Below are positions 27,503 to 36,226 of a DNA stretch of 44,117 nucleotides, in pieces (positions within the stretch are counted from its first letter, which is position 1; the number at the start of each line of letters is the position of its first letter). A model generated the notes under the pieces. That model was given only the letters and a program-made list of their open reading frames with translations. It did no database searches and was not told the DNA's origin. This stretch comes from Candidatus Marivariicella framensis (GTDB taxonomy: Bacteria > Bacteroidota > Bacteroidia > Flavobacteriales > Flavobacteriaceae): the NCBI GenBank assembly GCA_905182735.1, contig CAJJCT010000033.1, positions 1 to 44,117 on the forward strand, written 5' to 3'. The translations under genes and the position numbers were made by a program.

Positions 27503-27853
27503 TTAATTATTTTCAACAAACTTCACTAAATTATCTATAGGTCTACCTATTACTCCTTTATTCTTGTAGGTTATGATTGGTCTTTCAATAAGTATTGGAT
27601 AGGTAATTATAATTTCAAGGTATTGATCTTCATTTAAATCTTTATTTTTAAAATTCTCTTTCCAAACTTGTTCTTGTCTACGAATTATTTTTTTAGGATC
27701 AATTTTAAGTTGATTCAATAGGATTTTAAGGTCTTCTTTTGAAAAATTATTCTCTAAATATAACACTACTTCATGATCAACATCTTGAGTTTTTAAAAAA
27801 TCAAGAGCTTCTCTAGATTTTCTGCATCTTGGGTTATGATATATTTTGTACAT
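27503..27853 (-). CDS. arsC: ArsC/Spx-like thioredoxin-fold reductase (arsenate reductase family)
   Basis: A 116-aa ArsC-family protein beginning MYKIYHNPRCRKSREALDFL, where Cys10 in NPRCRKSR is the expected catalytic cysteine. Further conserved features are DPKKIIRRQEQVWKE and the late PILIERPIIT segment, with GRP shortly after, as in glutaredoxin-linked arsenate reductases. No other arsenic genes are nearby, and in Bacteroidota such proteins are often of unknown redox role. I chose the ATG at 27851-27853: the frame is open to a TTG at 27868, but that codon lies in the T-run of the rplT terminator and adds five residues not found in the family. It is downstream of that terminator on the same strand. 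Confidence 0.85.
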   Translation of the reverse strand: MYKIYHNPRCRKSREALDFLKTQDVDHEVVLYLENNFSKEDLKILLNQLKIDPKKIIRRQEQVWKENFKNKDLNEDQYLEIIITYPILIERPIITYKNKGVIGRPIDNLVKFVENN

Positions 27854-27866
27854 AAATTGTTTTAAC

Positions 27867-27898
27867 AAAAAAAAAGACCTACTTCTAAGCAGGTCTTT
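27867..27898 (-). terminator. Intrinsic terminator after rplT
   Basis: AAAGACCT (27873-27880) and AGGTCTTT (27891-27898) make a perfect 8-pair stem with a 10-base loop. On the minus strand it is followed by about nine T residues. It closes the thrS-infC-rpmI-rplT operon. Confidence 0.85.
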
Positions 27899-27915
27899 AA
27901 TAAATTAATTAAATT

Positions 27916-28260
27916 TTATTTTATTTTATTTAGAATAGCTTCAAAAGCAGAGGGGTTATTCATAGCTAAATCAGCAAGCACTTTTCGGTTTAAATCAATA
28001 TTATTTGATTTAATTTTACCCATAAATTGACTATAAGACATTCCGTTTAATCTTGCTCCTGCATTGATTCTAGTTATCCATAAAGATCTAAAATTTCTTT
28101 TGTTATTTTTTCTATCTCTATATGCATAAGACATTGCTTTTTCAACAGCATTTTTTGCAACTGTCCAAACATTTTTTCTACGACCAAAATATCCTTTGGC
28201 TTGTTTTAATATTTTTTTTCTACGTGCTCTTGAAGCAACTGAGTTTACTGATCTAGGCAT
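27916..28260 (-). CDS. rplT: 50S ribosomal protein L20
   Basis: L20 binds 23S rRNA early in large-subunit assembly and in other bacteria represses its own operon. The 114-aa basic protein begins [19 protein letters not shown] and contains [14 protein letters not shown] (23-36), [21 protein letters not shown] (47-67) and [10 protein letters not shown] near the end, all typical of L20. It follows rpmI by 87 bases, a longer gap than usual, which contains inverted repeats. The intrinsic terminator lies directly downstream. The gene order infC-rpmI-rplT is conserved across bacteria. Confidence 0.98.
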   Translation of the reverse strand: MPRSVNSVASRARRKKILKQAKGYFGRRKNVWTVAKNAVEKAMSYAYRDRKNNKRNFRSLWITRINAGARLNGMSYSQFMGKIKSNNIDLNRKVLADLAMNNPSAFEAILNKIK

Positions 28261-28347
28261 AATTTATTTGTTTTTTGAATTAGGCGACATTTTGTACTTA
28301 AAGCCTATATTCAGGGTTTATTAATCGTTTTAACCATTAACGTGCAG
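28261..28347 (-). promoter_or_regulatory. rpmI-rplT spacer with inverted repeats (possible L20 control region)
   Basis: This 87-base spacer on the minus strand contains TAGGC/GCCTA arms (28303-28307 and 28281-28285, 17-base loop) and GGTT/AACC arms (28332-28335 and 28315-28318). L20 autoregulates its operon through leader RNA structures in several bacteria, so a similar role here is possible. The stems are short and the structure is unproven. Confidence 0.3.
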
Positions 28348-28545
28348 TTACTTTAATCGTAACTGAACTTTAATATTGTTTTCATCACTTTTATGAACCA
28401 ATCCAAAATGAGTCAAAGCAAGTTTTCTCTTTTTAGATTTTTTTGTTAAAATATGACTTTTGAATGCATGTTTTCGTTTTATTTTTCCGGAACCGGTAAT
28501 TTTAAACCTTTTTTTTGCACTTGATTTTGTTTTCATTTTTGGCAT
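28348..28545 (-). CDS. rpmI: 50S ribosomal protein L35
   Basis: L35 is a small basic protein of the large ribosomal subunit. The 65-aa sequence starts [20 protein letters not shown] (1-20), with [24 protein letters not shown]-type basic sequence after it, and matches the usual 64-66 aa length exactly. It lies between infC (24-base gap) and rplT (87-base gap), the conserved order of this operon. The ATG at 28543-28545 is the only reasonable start. Confidence 0.98.
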   Translation of the reverse strand: MPKMKTKSSAKKRFKITGSGKIKRKHAFKSHILTKKSKKRKLALTHFGLVHKSDENNIKVQLRLK

Positions 28546-28569
28546 AACCTACAATCCTTTTAGTATTAA

Positions 28570-29124
28570 TTATTTTTTCTTTGGCGCAATAAACATTATC
28601 ATTCTCTTTCCTTCTAATACAGGTAATTGCTCAACTTTACCCCATTCTTCAAGGTCTTGGGCTAACTTTAGCAACAAGATGTGACCTTGTTCTTTGAAAA
28701 TTATAGACCTTCCTTTGAAAAAAACAAAAGCTTTTAGTTTTGCTCCGTCCTTAAGAAATTTTTCTGCATGTTTTTTCTTAAACTCATAATCATGATCGTC
28801 TGTTTGGGGACCAAAACGTATTTCTTTGATAATTACCTTAGTAGCTTTTGACTTAATTGATTTATCACGTTTCTTTTGTTCGTATAAGAATTTCTTGTAT
28901 TCTAGTATTTTACAAACAGGAGGAACTGCCTTAGGTGATATTTCTACTAAGTCTAACTCTAGCTCTTTGGCTAGAATTAAAGCTTGAGGTAGCTTGTAAA
29001 CACCTACTTCAACATTGTCACCAACTAGTCGCAATTCTTGAGCTGTAATTTTCTCATTAATTAAGTGTGGGTTTTCCTTAATTATTCTACCTGGTCTATT
29101 CGTTCTTCTTCTTCGAATTGCTAT
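28570..29124 (-). CDS. infC: Translation initiation factor IF-3, probable AUA start
   Basis: IF-3 binds the 30S subunit and checks start-codon pairing. The frame encodes both domains: an N-terminal domain with [18 protein letters not shown] and the linker to a C-terminal domain with [22 protein letters not shown], ending IAPKKK. The frame is open upstream to a stop at 29137-29139 and encodes [12 protein letters not shown] and [15 protein letters not shown], the expected IF-3 N-terminus. There is no ATG, GTG or TTG there; an ATA at 29122-29124, followed by GCA ATT CGA, aligns with the family's MAIR start and gives 184 aa. The only conventional codon, TTG at 29034, would delete the conserved N-terminus. 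AUU starts for infC are known in Escherichia coli as the basis of autoregulation. thrS ends 17 bases upstream. Confidence 0.9.
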   Translation of the reverse strand: MAIRRRRTNRPGRIIKENPHLINEKITAQELRLVGDNVEVGVYKLPQALILAKELELDLVEISPKAVPPVCKILEYKKFLYEQKKRDKSIKSKATKVIIKEIRFGPQTDDHDYEFKKKHAEKFLKDGAKLKAFVFFKGRSIIFKEQGHILLLKLAQDLEEWGKVEQLPVLEGKRMIMFIAPKKK

Positions 29125-29141
29125 GACTTCTACTTTTTAAA

Positions 29142-31088
29142 TTATATTTTAAAGTTTGACATACTATTGTCTACCTCTTTTTTAATTAAATCAACTAACT
29201 CTTTAGTTGATTTACTCCCCAAATCTCCTTCTCTATGTTTCCTTACAGATACAGACTGATTTGAATGTTCTTTTTCACCCACTATCAACATAAATGGAAT
29301 TTTATTCATTTCTGCTTGACGTATTTTTTTACCAATGGTCTCATTTCGAGAATCTAGCGAGGCGCGAATTTCGTTATTTTCTAAGTAATTTAAAACTTTT
29401 TCAGCGTATTTTTCATGTTTTTCGCTAACACATAAAATTATTACTTGTTCTGGAGCAAGCCAAATAGGGAAATTTCCTCCAGTATGTTCTAATAATATAG
29501 CAACAAATCTTTCTAAACTACCAAAAGGAGCTCTATGAATCATTACAGGTTGATGTAATTCATTATCATCACCTTTGTAAGTTAATTCAAACCTTTCAGG
29601 TAAATTGTAATCTACTTGTATTGTGCCAAGCTGCCATTTTCTGCCCAATGCATCTTTAACTATAAAATCTAGCTTTGGTCCATAAAAAGCTGCTTCACCA
29701 TATTCAATCACATATTTAAGACCTTTTTCCTTTGTAGCATTTATAATTGCTTTTTCTGCTAATTCCCAATTTTCATCACTTCCTATATACTTTTCAGGAT
29801 TATTTTTATCTCTTAAAGAAACTTGTGCAACAAAATTATCAAAACCTAAAGAATTAAAAACATGTAACACTAGATCAATAACATTTTTAAACTCTTGATT
29901 TAATTGACTAGGCATGCAAAAAATATGAGCATCATCTTGAGTAAAACATCTCACTCTTGTTAAACCATGAAGCTCTCCACTTTGTTCATACCTATATACA
30001 GTTCCAAACTCTGCATATCTTTTTGGAAGCTCTTTATAGCTCCAGGGTCTTGCATTGTATATCTCGCAATGATGAGGACAATTCATAGGTTTTAATAAAA
30101 AACTTTCACCCTCTGTTGGAGTTTCAATTGGCTGAAAGCTATCTGATCCATATTTTTGAAAATGACCTGATGTCATATAAAGCTCCTTACTCCCTATGTG
30201 TGGAGAAATCACTTGTTCGTATCCTGCTATTTTTTGAGCCTTTTTCAAAAAACCTTCAAGTCTTTCTCGAAGTGCAGCTCCTTTGGGTAACCATAGAGGT
30301 AATCCAATTCCAACTTTCTTAGAAAAAGTAAATAATTCTAATTCTTTACCTAGCTTACGATGATCTCTTTTTTTTGCCTCCTCAATTAATTCGAGATATT
30401 CAGTAAGTTCTTTGTTCTTTGGAAAAGAAATACCATAAATACGAGTTAGTTGTTGTTTAGTTTCATCTCCACGCCAATACGCGCCTGCAACGGAAGTTAG
30501 TTTAACGGCTTTAATTAGTCCTGTATTAGGAATGTGTCCACCTCTACATAGGTCTGTGAAATTAGAATGGTCACAAAAAGTTATAGTTCCATCTTCAAGT
30601 CCATCAATCAATTCAACTTTAAATTGATTATCAATATTTTTATAAAAACTCAAAGCTTCGTGTTTTGAACAACTCCTCATTTTAAATACTGACTTATTTC
30701 TTGCAAGTTCTATGAATTTTTTTTCAAGTTCAGGAAGATCTTTTTCAGAAAAGCTAATGTTTCCAAAGTCAGCATCATAATAAAACCCATTTTCAATGGA
30801 AGGTCCTATAGTTAACTTTGTAGAAGGATATATGTCTAAAATAGCCTCAGCCAATACATGGGCTGAAGAATGCCAAAAAGCTGATTTTCCTTCATCGTTG
30901 TTCCATGTGAAGAAAATTATATTTCCATCTCTATCAAGTGTTGTTGTGGTTTCAACAACTTGATTGTTGTATTTCGCAGAAAGTACATTTCTAGCGAGTC
31001 CCTCGCTAATACTATTTGCAACCTCTAAAACAGACACGCCACTTTTATAGTTTTTATTTGCTCCATCTGGAAATGTTATTTTAATCAT
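29142..31088 (-). CDS. thrS: Threonyl-tRNA synthetase
   Basis: ThrS charges tRNA-Thr and edits mischarged Ser-tRNA. The 648-aa protein has the N-terminal TGS domain (about 1-62), the editing domain with [11 protein letters not shown] (73-83) and the [14 protein letters not shown] segment. The class II catalytic core follows, with the zinc-site [33 protein letters not shown] and the motif 3 region [11 protein letters not shown], and then the anticodon-binding domain from about residue 545. It heads the thrS-infC-rpmI-rplT operon. The ATG is at 31086-31088, behind a promoter-like TTTG-N19-TATCTTTA. No T-box or obvious operator for ThrS self-repression is visible in the short leader. Confidence 0.98.
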   Translation of the reverse strand: MIKITFPDGANKNYKSGVSVLEVANSISEGLARNVLSAKYNNQVVETTTTLDRDGNIIFFTWNNDEGKSAFWHSSAHVLAEAILDIYPSTKLTIGPSIENGFYYDADFGNISFSEKDLPELEKKFIELARNKSVFKMRSCSKHEALSFYKNIDNQFKVELIDGLEDGTITFCDHSNFTDLCRGGHIPNTGLIKAVKLTSVAGAYWRGDETKQQLTRIYGISFPKNKELTEYLELIEEAKKRDHRKLGKELELFTFSKKVGIGLPLWLPKGAALRERLEGFLKKAQKIAGYEQVISPHIGSKELYMTSGHFQKYGSDSFQPIETPTEGESFLLKPMNCPHHCEIYNARPWSYKELPKRYAEFGTVYRYEQSGELHGLTRVRCFTQDDAHIFCMPSQLNQEFKNVIDLVLHVFNSLGFDNFVAQVSLRDKNNPEKYIGSDENWELAEKAIINATKEKGLKYVIEYGEAAFYGPKLDFIVKDALGRKWQLGTIQVDYNLPERFELTYKGDDNELHQPVMIHRAPFGSLERFVAILLEHTGGNFPIWLAPEQVIILCVSEKHEKYAEKVLNYLENNEIRASLDSRNETIGKKIRQAEMNKIPFMLIVGEKEHSNQSVSVRKHREGDLGSKSTKELVDLIKKEVDNSMSNFKI

Positions 31089-31107
31089 ATCAATATTATA
31101 ATCTTTG

Positions 31108-31138
31108 TAAAGATAAGCTGACTATGGATGTTAACAAA
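31108..31138 (-). promoter_or_regulatory. Candidate promoter of the thrS operon
   Basis: On the minus strand, TTTG (31138-31135) is separated by 19 bases from TATCTTTA (31115-31108), one mismatch from TAnnTTTG. The spacing fits the Flavobacterium TTG-N17-23-TAnnTTTG consensus, and the ATG is 19 bases downstream. Confidence 0.5.
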
Positions 31139-31146
31139 GGGTAGAG

Positions 31147-31383
31147 TTAAGAATCTGTTTTATTTTTAAAATCATTAAACAAAGAGCTAACCAAATTTAA
31201 GATTCCTAAAAAACCTAAAGTTATAGAAAGTCCAGCTATAATAACTCCTAATACTAGAACATACAAGTAAAATTGATGGTCTTTATTTTGAAAAGCTTGC
31301 TGAATTGTAAAAGGGCCAAGAAATGCAAATATAATTGCAAAAGTTAACTTCTTTATACCCTGTATAAAGATAATTTTATTCAT
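31147..31383 (-). CDS. Small two-helix membrane protein (DUF6095-like)
   Basis: A 78-aa membrane protein starting MNKIIFIQGIKKLTFAIIFA with two hydrophobic segments (about 11-27 and 40-64), and with a LGPFTIQQAFQNKDHQFY loop between them. The pattern LGP-x4-QxAF-N-x2-H-x2-Y with a following second helix resembles the small flavobacterial family I know as DUF6095; function unknown. The frame stays open upstream to a GTG inside murQ, but the ATG at 31381-31383 is preferred: it overlaps the murQ stop by 8 bases (ATGAATAA), a typical coupled junction. Co-translation with murQ suggests a shared envelope role, but nothing more can be said. Confidence 0.82.
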   Translation of the reverse strand: MNKIIFIQGIKKLTFAIIFAFLGPFTIQQAFQNKDHQFYLYVLVLGVIIAGLSITLGFLGILNLVSSLFNDFKNKTDS

Positions 31384-32194
31384 TATGTTTTTTGAATTCA
31401 ATAGCCTTTCTAACACTTTTATGTTTTTTTAACAAATCAAAAGCTTTAGAATAATTAATATTTAGACTTTCTTGAATCATTCTACACGCTCGGTTTTCAA
31501 GCTTTTCGTTAGTTATTTGAATATCAATCATTTTATTTCCTTTTATACGTCCTAATTTAATCATTGTAGCTGAAGAAATCATATTAAGTATAAGTTTTTG
31601 AGAGGTTCCGGCTTTCATTCTTGAACTTCCAGTAATGTATTCTGGACCAACGACAACCTCAATAGCATAATCAGAATATTTTGTTATTGGACTTTTTGGA
31701 TTGGAGCAGATGCATGCTGTAGGTATTTTGTTTTGTTGACAATTTTTTAGAGAACCAACTACAAAAGGTGTTGATCCTGAAGCTGCTATTCCAATTACAA
31801 AATCATTCGAATTAACATTATGGTTTTTTAATTCTTTCCATCCTTCTAAAAAATCATCTTCTGCATTTTCAATAGAATTTCTTAACGCAGGATCTCCTCC
31901 TGCAATTATACCAATAACAAGACCTGGATCAGTCCCAAAAGTAGGGGGGCATTCGGAAGCGTCTAAAACCCCCAGTCGGCCACTGGTTCCAGCTCCAATA
32001 TAAAATAAACGACCATTTTTATTAAGTTGAATAATTATCTTTTCAATAACTTTTTCTATTACGGGAATTACTTCTTCAATTGCTTTTAAGGCATTGAAGT
32101 CTTCAGAATGTATTCCTTTGATGATTTCATTAACAGACTTACATTCTAAGTCGTCATGGTTAGAATCTTCTTCAGTTATTTTTCGATAATCCAT
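31376..32194 (-). CDS. murQ: N-acetylmuramic acid 6-phosphate etherase
   Basis: MurQ cleaves the lactyl ether of MurNAc-6-phosphate, giving GlcNAc-6-phosphate and D-lactate, in recycling of the cell wall. The 272-aa SIS-domain protein has GAGTSGRLG (67-75), DASECPPTF (78-86) and NAEDD (110-114); Glu81 and Glu112 correspond to the two catalytic glutamates (Glu83 and Glu114 in Escherichia coli numbering). GSSRMKAGTSQKLILNM near 190-206 completes the signature. Length fits a Bacteroidota MurQ. No nagA, nagB or murK is nearby. A TAATTTTG element lies upstream, and the small membrane gene overlaps its end. Confidence 0.96.
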   Translation of the reverse strand: MDYRKITEEDSNHDDLECKSVNEIIKGIHSEDFNALKAIEEVIPVIEKVIEKIIIQLNKNGRLFYIGAGTSGRLGVLDASECPPTFGTDPGLVIGIIAGGDPALRNSIENAEDDFLEGWKELKNHNVNSNDFVIGIAASGSTPFVVGSLKNCQQNKIPTACICSNPKSPITKYSDYAIEVVVGPEYITGSSRMKAGTSQKLILNMISSATMIKLGRIKGNKMIDIQITNEKLENRACRMIQESLNINYSKAFDLLKKHKSVRKAIEFKKHNE

Positions 32195-32226
32195 AATCTT
32201 AAATTACTCGTAAGTTAATCTAAATT

Positions 32227-32234
32227 CAAAATTA
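32227..32234 (-). promoter_or_regulatory. -7 element (TAATTTTG) for murQ
   Basis: A perfect TAnnTTTG match in the 72-base icd-murQ gap, pointing to murQ, 32 bases from its ATG. No convincing -33 TTG at 17-23 bases. Confidence 0.4.
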
Positions 32235-32266
32235 TTTAAAATATCTATAAGTTTTTCTTAATTAAA

Positions 32267-33493
32267 TTATGCCAATTTAGCATCAAGATTTAGTTTAATT
32301 TCATTGAGAAATCCTTGAGTAGTTAAGTAGTCTGAACTGGTTAGATTTTCCTTGTGAATTAACAACGCTAGATCTTTTGTCATTTTCCCACTTTCTACTG
32401 TTCCAATACAGACGCTTTCAAGTAATTCACAAAAATTTATTAAATCATGGTTTTGATCTAACTTACCCCTAAAGGATAGACCTTTTGTCCATGCAAAAAT
32501 TGAAGCAATTGGATTAGTAGATGTAGCCTCCCCTTTTTGGTGTTTCCTGTAGTGTCTAGTAACAGTTCCATGTGCCGCTTCTGCTTCCATTGTTTTTCCA
32601 TCTGGGGTAACTAAAGTAGACGACATTAAACCAAGAGACCCAAAGCCTTGAGCTACTGTGTCAGATTGAACATCTCCATCATAATTCTTACAAGCCCACA
32701 CAAACCCTCCATTCCATTTCATTGCAGCTGCTACCATGTCGTCTATTAGTCTATGTTCATATGATATGCCTGCTGAATTAAACAAATTTTTAAATTCTTT
32801 GTCAAAAACATCTTGAAAAATATCCTTAAATCGACCATCATATGCCTTTAGAATAGTATTTTTTGTCGATAAATACAGGGGCCATTTTTTATCTAAAGCC
32901 CTATTCATACAAGATCTAGCAAACCCATAAATTGATGAGTCTATATTATACATACTCATAGCTATGCCATTTTCCTGAAAGTTATATACTTCCCATGATT
33001 TCACATCACTACCGTCCTCTGGAGTAAAAGTCATTGTAAGCTTACCTTTTCCATGTGTTACAATATCAGTTGCTTTATACTGATCTCCGAAAGCATGTCT
33101 TCCAATACATATTGGTTTTGTCCAGCCTTGAACATATCTAGGAACATTTTTCATTATAATTGGCTCTCTGAAAACAGTACCTCCAACAATATTTCTTATT
33201 GTTCCATTTGGAGATCTCCACATTTTTTTTAATGAATATTCTTGAACCCTCTGTTCGTCTGGGGTTATAGTAGCACATTTTACACCTACATTAAACTCTT
33301 TGATTGCGTTGGCTGCGTCTATTGTAATTTGATCATCAGTAAAGTCTCTGTTTTTAATACCTAAATCAAAATATTTTAAATCAACCTCAATGTAAGGTAA
33401 GATCAGCTTTTCTTTTATGAACTTCCAAATTATTCTGGTCATTTCGTCTCCATCTATTTCTACCACAGGGTTTTTAACTTGTATTTTGGACAT
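32267..33493 (-). CDS. icd: NADP-dependent isocitrate dehydrogenase, eukaryote-type
   Basis: This enzyme converts isocitrate to 2-oxoglutarate and CO2 in the TCA cycle, producing NADPH. The 408-aa protein starts with [18 protein letters not shown] (6-23), and contains [28 protein letters not shown] (SPNGT substrate loop near 94-98), GGTVFREPI, and the metal-binding segment [30 protein letters not shown]. These features match the homodimeric subfamily found in eukaryotic cytosol and mitochondria and in Bacteroidota, rather than the Escherichia coli type. It is transcribed alone, since a strong terminator lies 77-107 bases upstream. The ATG is at 33491-33493. Confidence 0.97.
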   Translation of the reverse strand: MSKIQVKNPVVEIDGDEMTRIIWKFIKEKLILPYIEVDLKYFDLGIKNRDFTDDQITIDAANAIKEFNVGVKCATITPDEQRVQEYSLKKMWRSPNGTIRNIVGGTVFREPIIMKNVPRYVQGWTKPICIGRHAFGDQYKATDIVTHGKGKLTMTFTPEDGSDVKSWEVYNFQENGIAMSMYNIDSSIYGFARSCMNRALDKKWPLYLSTKNTILKAYDGRFKDIFQDVFDKEFKNLFNSAGISYEHRLIDDMVAAAMKWNGGFVWACKNYDGDVQSDTVAQGFGSLGLMSSTLVTPDGKTMEAEAAHGTVTRHYRKHQKGEATSTNPIASIFAWTKGLSFRGKLDQNHDLINFCELLESVCIGTVESGKMTKDLALLIHKENLTSSDYLTTQGFLNEIKLNLDAKLA

Positions 33494-33570
33494 TTTATAA
33501 TTTATTAATTGCGTGGATAAATATACAATAACTTGTATTTGTAGATTTATAATATTTAAGATATGTAAAT

Positions 33571-33600
33571 AAAAAAAACCGCTTTTTGGCGGTTTTTTTT
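33571..33600 (-). terminator. Intrinsic terminator after rplS (symmetrical)
   Basis: Eight A residues plus CCGC pair perfectly with GCGG plus eight T residues around a 6-base loop (33583-33588). It lies 6 bases after the rplS stop and is symmetrical enough to work in both directions, but only the minus-strand genes use it. Confidence 0.9.
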
Positions 33601-33606
33601 AACTTA

Positions 33607-33957
33607 TTATGTTACAACTTCTTTTATACGTGCTTTCTTACCGGTAAGGTTTTTAAAATAGTAAATACGTGAACGTCTTACTTTACCTTGTTTGTTAATT
33701 TCTATTTTTTCAATTGTCGGAAGGTTCAGTGGAAATATTCTTTCAACACCAATTGTTCCTGACATTTTTCTAATGGTAAAAGTTTTTGACTCTCCTTTTC
33801 CTTTTATTTGAATAACAACACCTTTAAAAAACTGAGTTCTTATTTTTTCGCCTTCACGAATTTGATAATAAACAGTTATAGTGTCTCCAGAAGAGAATTT
33901 GGGAAATTTGTTTTGAGGAATGAACTCTTTTTCAATGAAGTCAATTAATGCTTCCAT
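33607..33957 (-). CDS. rplS: 50S ribosomal protein L19
   Basis: L19 sits at the 30S-50S interface of the ribosome. The mature start is MEALIDFIEKEFIPQNKFPKF, giving 116 aa, the usual length; it contains GDTITVYYQIREGEKIRTQFFKGVVI and GVERIFPLNLPTIEKIE with KVRRSRIYYFKNLTGKKARIKE at the end, all classic L19. The frame is open for 23 codons upstream to a TTG, but that extension falls in a promoter and leader region and has no L19 similarity, so ATG 33955-33957 is chosen. trmD lies 110 bases upstream, and the terminator follows the stop. Autoregulation through the leader is possible. Confidence 0.97.
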   Translation of the reverse strand: MEALIDFIEKEFIPQNKFPKFSSGDTITVYYQIREGEKIRTQFFKGVVIQIKGKGESKTFTIRKMSGTIGVERIFPLNLPTIEKIEINKQGKVRRSRIYYFKNLTGKKARIKEVVT

Positions 33958-34023
33958 GTTTATTGCATTATAATTATAAGTAAAGCAACATTCACGATTT
34001 TCGCCAGTGGTTAATTTACCGGG
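33958..34023 (-). promoter_or_regulatory. Structured 5' leader of rplS (candidate r-protein leader)
   Basis: On the minus strand the leader can form three hairpins in series. CCGGT pairs with ACTGG near the 5' end, GCGA pairs with TCGT around an AAA loop, and TGTTGC pairs with GCAATA just before the start codon. Leaders that bind their own ribosomal protein are known upstream of rplS in some bacteria. The function here is inferred. Confidence 0.35.
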
Positions 34024-34031
34024 CAAAAGTA
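34024..34031 (-). promoter_or_regulatory. -7 element (TACTTTTG) for rplS
   Basis: A perfect TAnnTTTG match between trmD and rplS, 66 bases before the rplS ATG, so rplS can be transcribed apart from trmD with a leader of about 60 bases. The -33 element is not clear. Confidence 0.45.
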
Positions 34032-34067
34032 CTTTTTTTTTATTTAATAGAAAAACACTATTAATAT

Positions 34068-34745
34068 TTAATCATCAAGTAAATCTGGTCTGAGCTTTTT
34101 AGTTAACTCAATTGATTTTTTCTCTCTCCATTCCTCGATTTTAGGTGTATTTCCAGAAAGAAGTATCGCAGGAACACTCATGCCTTCATATTCAGCTGGT
34201 CTAGTGTATATAGGTGGGGCTAAAATACCATCTTGGAAGCTGTCTGACAAGGCAGAAGATCCATCACTTATAACTCCAGGTAAAAGTCTTACAATTGAAT
34301 CACATAAAACAGCAGCAGCCAGTTCTCCACCTGACAACACAAAATCTCCTATTGAAATTTCTTGCGTGATAAAATTATCTCGTATTCTTTGATCAACTCC
34401 TTTATAATGTCCACAAAGTAAAATTAAATTAGTTGTATTTGACAACCTATTTGCAGTAGACTGATTAAGAGTTTCGCCATCTGGTGTTAAATAAATTATC
34501 TGATCATAATTGCGTTTAGATTGAAGACTTTTAATGCACTTAACAATTGGCTCTATCATCATAACCATTCCGGCTCCACCTCCGTATTGATAATCATCTA
34601 CTTGTTTGAATTTATTAGAACTAAAATCTCTAGGGTTGTGAAAAAATATTTTGACAAGTCCGAATTCTTTTGCTCTTTTTATTATTGATGCATTAAAAGG
34701 GCTCTCAATCAGTTCAGGAAAAAGTGTTATTATATCTAATCGCAT
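34068..34745 (-). CDS. trmD: tRNA (guanine-N1-)-methyltransferase
   Basis: TrmD methylates G37 of tRNAs reading CNN codons, preventing +1 frameshifting, and is essential. The 225-aa SPOUT-fold protein starts [13 protein letters not shown], has [13 protein letters not shown] (50-62), [24 protein letters not shown] (the SAM-binding trefoil-knot region), and [15 protein letters not shown]. The downstream rplS is the common neighbour in many bacteria; here rimM and rpsP are not adjacent. It lies 64 bases after degP, with no clear promoter in that gap. The ATG at 34743-34745 gives the standard start. Confidence 0.98.
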   Translation of the reverse strand: MRLDIITLFPELIESPFNASIIKRAKEFGLVKIFFHNPRDFSSNKFKQVDDYQYGGGAGMVMMIEPIVKCIKSLQSKRNYDQIIYLTPDGETLNQSTANRLSNTTNLILLCGHYKGVDQRIRDNFITQEISIGDFVLSGGELAAAVLCDSIVRLLPGVISDGSSALSDSFQDGILAPPIYTRPAEYEGMSVPAILLSGNTPKIEEWREKKSIELTKKLRPDLLDD

Positions 34746-34809
34746 AATTATCGTTAAAAAATACTATAAAAAAAATCATTTTAATATTTTGATTTATTAA
34801 TTAAGCATT

Positions 34810-36180
34810 TTATTCAAATATAATGCGTTCTTTTTCTCCAGAGGCACTCATAAAGAGTATAGATTTGATCGATTCAATATTTATTCTGTCAATTTCACTA
34901 ATATCATTTATTTCTATATCGTTAATTTCAAGCAAGAAATAGTCATTGTCAATACCAAAACTATACAGTCTAGAGTTTTGAATGTTTGTAATTTTAACCC
35001 CTACATTATCTTTAATTATTTTTTTATCATTTTCAGAAATATTTTTCAGTTCCATTCCTAAAAAAATTATTCTAGTTATTTTTTTTAAAATAATATTAAT
35101 TGTAAAAGTTTTACCGTCCCTAATATATTTGACCCTTACACTATTACCTGGACGTTTGGTCGATAAATAACCTGACATGTCAGAGAACTTATTAATTTTT
35201 ACGTTATCTATTTCAATAATTATATCATTCTTAATTATACCAGCTTCCTCGGCACCAAGATTAGGCTCAACACTATTAACATAAAAACCTTCTGTTTGAT
35301 CTGTTTTTAGTCTTTCAGCAAGTTTTTGATTTAAAGCATTTCCAGTTACACCAAGTAGACCCTTTTGAACATTTCCATACTCTAATAGATCTTCAAAAAC
35401 TTTTCTTGCAAGGTTGCTTGGAACAGCAAAAGAGTAGCCTACAAATCCACCAGTCATTGAAGTTATTGCAGTGTTAATGCCTATTAACTCTCCCCTTGTA
35501 TTAATTAAAGCACCTCCACTATTTCCTTGATTTACAGCAGCATCAGTTTGAATAAAGGACTGATTTTTACGATCTAACTTATTTAAATCTCTTGACTTGG
35601 CACTTACTATTCCTGCAGTTACTGTAGAATTTAAATTAAATGGATTCCCAACAGCCAAAACCCACTCTCCAATTTTTATTAATTCAGAGTCTCCAAATGG
35701 AATGTAGCTTAAGGGTGATTTTGACTTAATTTTTAAAACAGCAATGTCGGTATATGGATCTGACCCTACAAGTATAGCTTTATAGGCTTTATTATTATTT
35801 ATTGTAACCTCAATTTCAGATGCACCCTCAATTACATGTTCATTTGTTATAATGTATCCATCAGGAGAAATAATCACACCTGAGCCACTTCCAATTTTTT
35901 TAGGCGCTGATTCTCCATAAAAATTATAGAGCCAGTTTTTTGAATCTTCAATATAGTTGCTTGTATTTTTAATATGTACTACCGCATTTATGGTTTTATT
36001 AGCAGCTGTGGTGAAATCAGTTTCTTCAATATTGCTAATATAATTAACCTGTTTTATTGGAGCGTCTAATTGGTAATCACTAATAACCTGGATTTGTTCG
36101 GAGTTTAATTTATCGTAAATAAACAAAGTGATTAGGCTGCTTAGGCATCCGGTAATTAACAATTTAAAATATAATTTCAT
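34810..36180 (-). CDS. degP: Periplasmic trypsin-like serine protease, DegP/HtrA family
   Basis: HtrA proteases degrade or refold damaged envelope proteins. The 456-aa protein has an N-terminal hydrophobic segment (about 4-22), a trypsin-like domain with the triad His115 (NEHVIEG), Asp145 (YTDIAVL) and Ser221 (GNSGGA), and a PDZ domain at about 270-370, followed by a second, diverged PDZ-like region to the C-terminus. Cys12 in ITGC could be a lipobox, but hydrophobic residues continue after it, so an uncleaved anchor or signal peptide is equally possible. The ATG is at 36178-36180, divergent from dapF. No extracytoplasmic stress promoter is recognised in the 88-base gap. Confidence 0.95.
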   Translation of the reverse strand: MKLYFKLLITGCLSSLITLFIYDKLNSEQIQVISDYQLDAPIKQVNYISNIEETDFTTAANKTINAVVHIKNTSNYIEDSKNWLYNFYGESAPKKIGSGSGVIISPDGYIITNEHVIEGASEIEVTINNNKAYKAILVGSDPYTDIAVLKIKSKSPLSYIPFGDSELIKIGEWVLAVGNPFNLNSTVTAGIVSAKSRDLNKLDRKNQSFIQTDAAVNQGNSGGALINTRGELIGINTAITSMTGGFVGYSFAVPSNLARKVFEDLLEYGNVQKGLLGVTGNALNQKLAERLKTDQTEGFYVNSVEPNLGAEEAGIIKNDIIIEIDNVKINKFSDMSGYLSTKRPGNSVRVKYIRDGKTFTINIILKKITRIIFLGMELKNISENDKKIIKDNVGVKITNIQNSRLYSFGIDNDYFLLEINDIEINDISEIDRINIESIKSILFMSASGEKERIIFE

Positions 36181-36226
36181 TGAATATTAATTTTTAATAA
36201 TGCTAAATTAACAAGATGAATGAATG

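Noticed and set aside
27854-27868. ArsC-like protein starting at TTG 27868
   Set aside because: The TTG is part of the T-run of the rplT terminator, and the ATG at 27853 begins the family's N-terminus.
28570-29034. IF-3 starting at TTG 29034 (154 aa)
   Set aside because: This start would delete the conserved N-terminus that is encoded in frame upstream; the codon is the Leu of the QELRLVGD segment.
31384-31416. Extension of the small membrane protein to GTG 31416
   Set aside because: It lies wholly inside murQ; the ATG that overlaps the murQ stop gives a typical coupled junction and the right family length.
33512-33520. DnaA box near icd (TTATCCACG on the minus strand, 8 of 9)
   Set aside because: A single near match without neighbours is expected by chance in a window of this size.
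33607-34026. L19 as a 139-aa protein starting at TTG 34026
   Set aside because: The first 23 codons fall in a promoter/leader region and have no L19 similarity; the ATG at 33957 gives the normal 116 aa.
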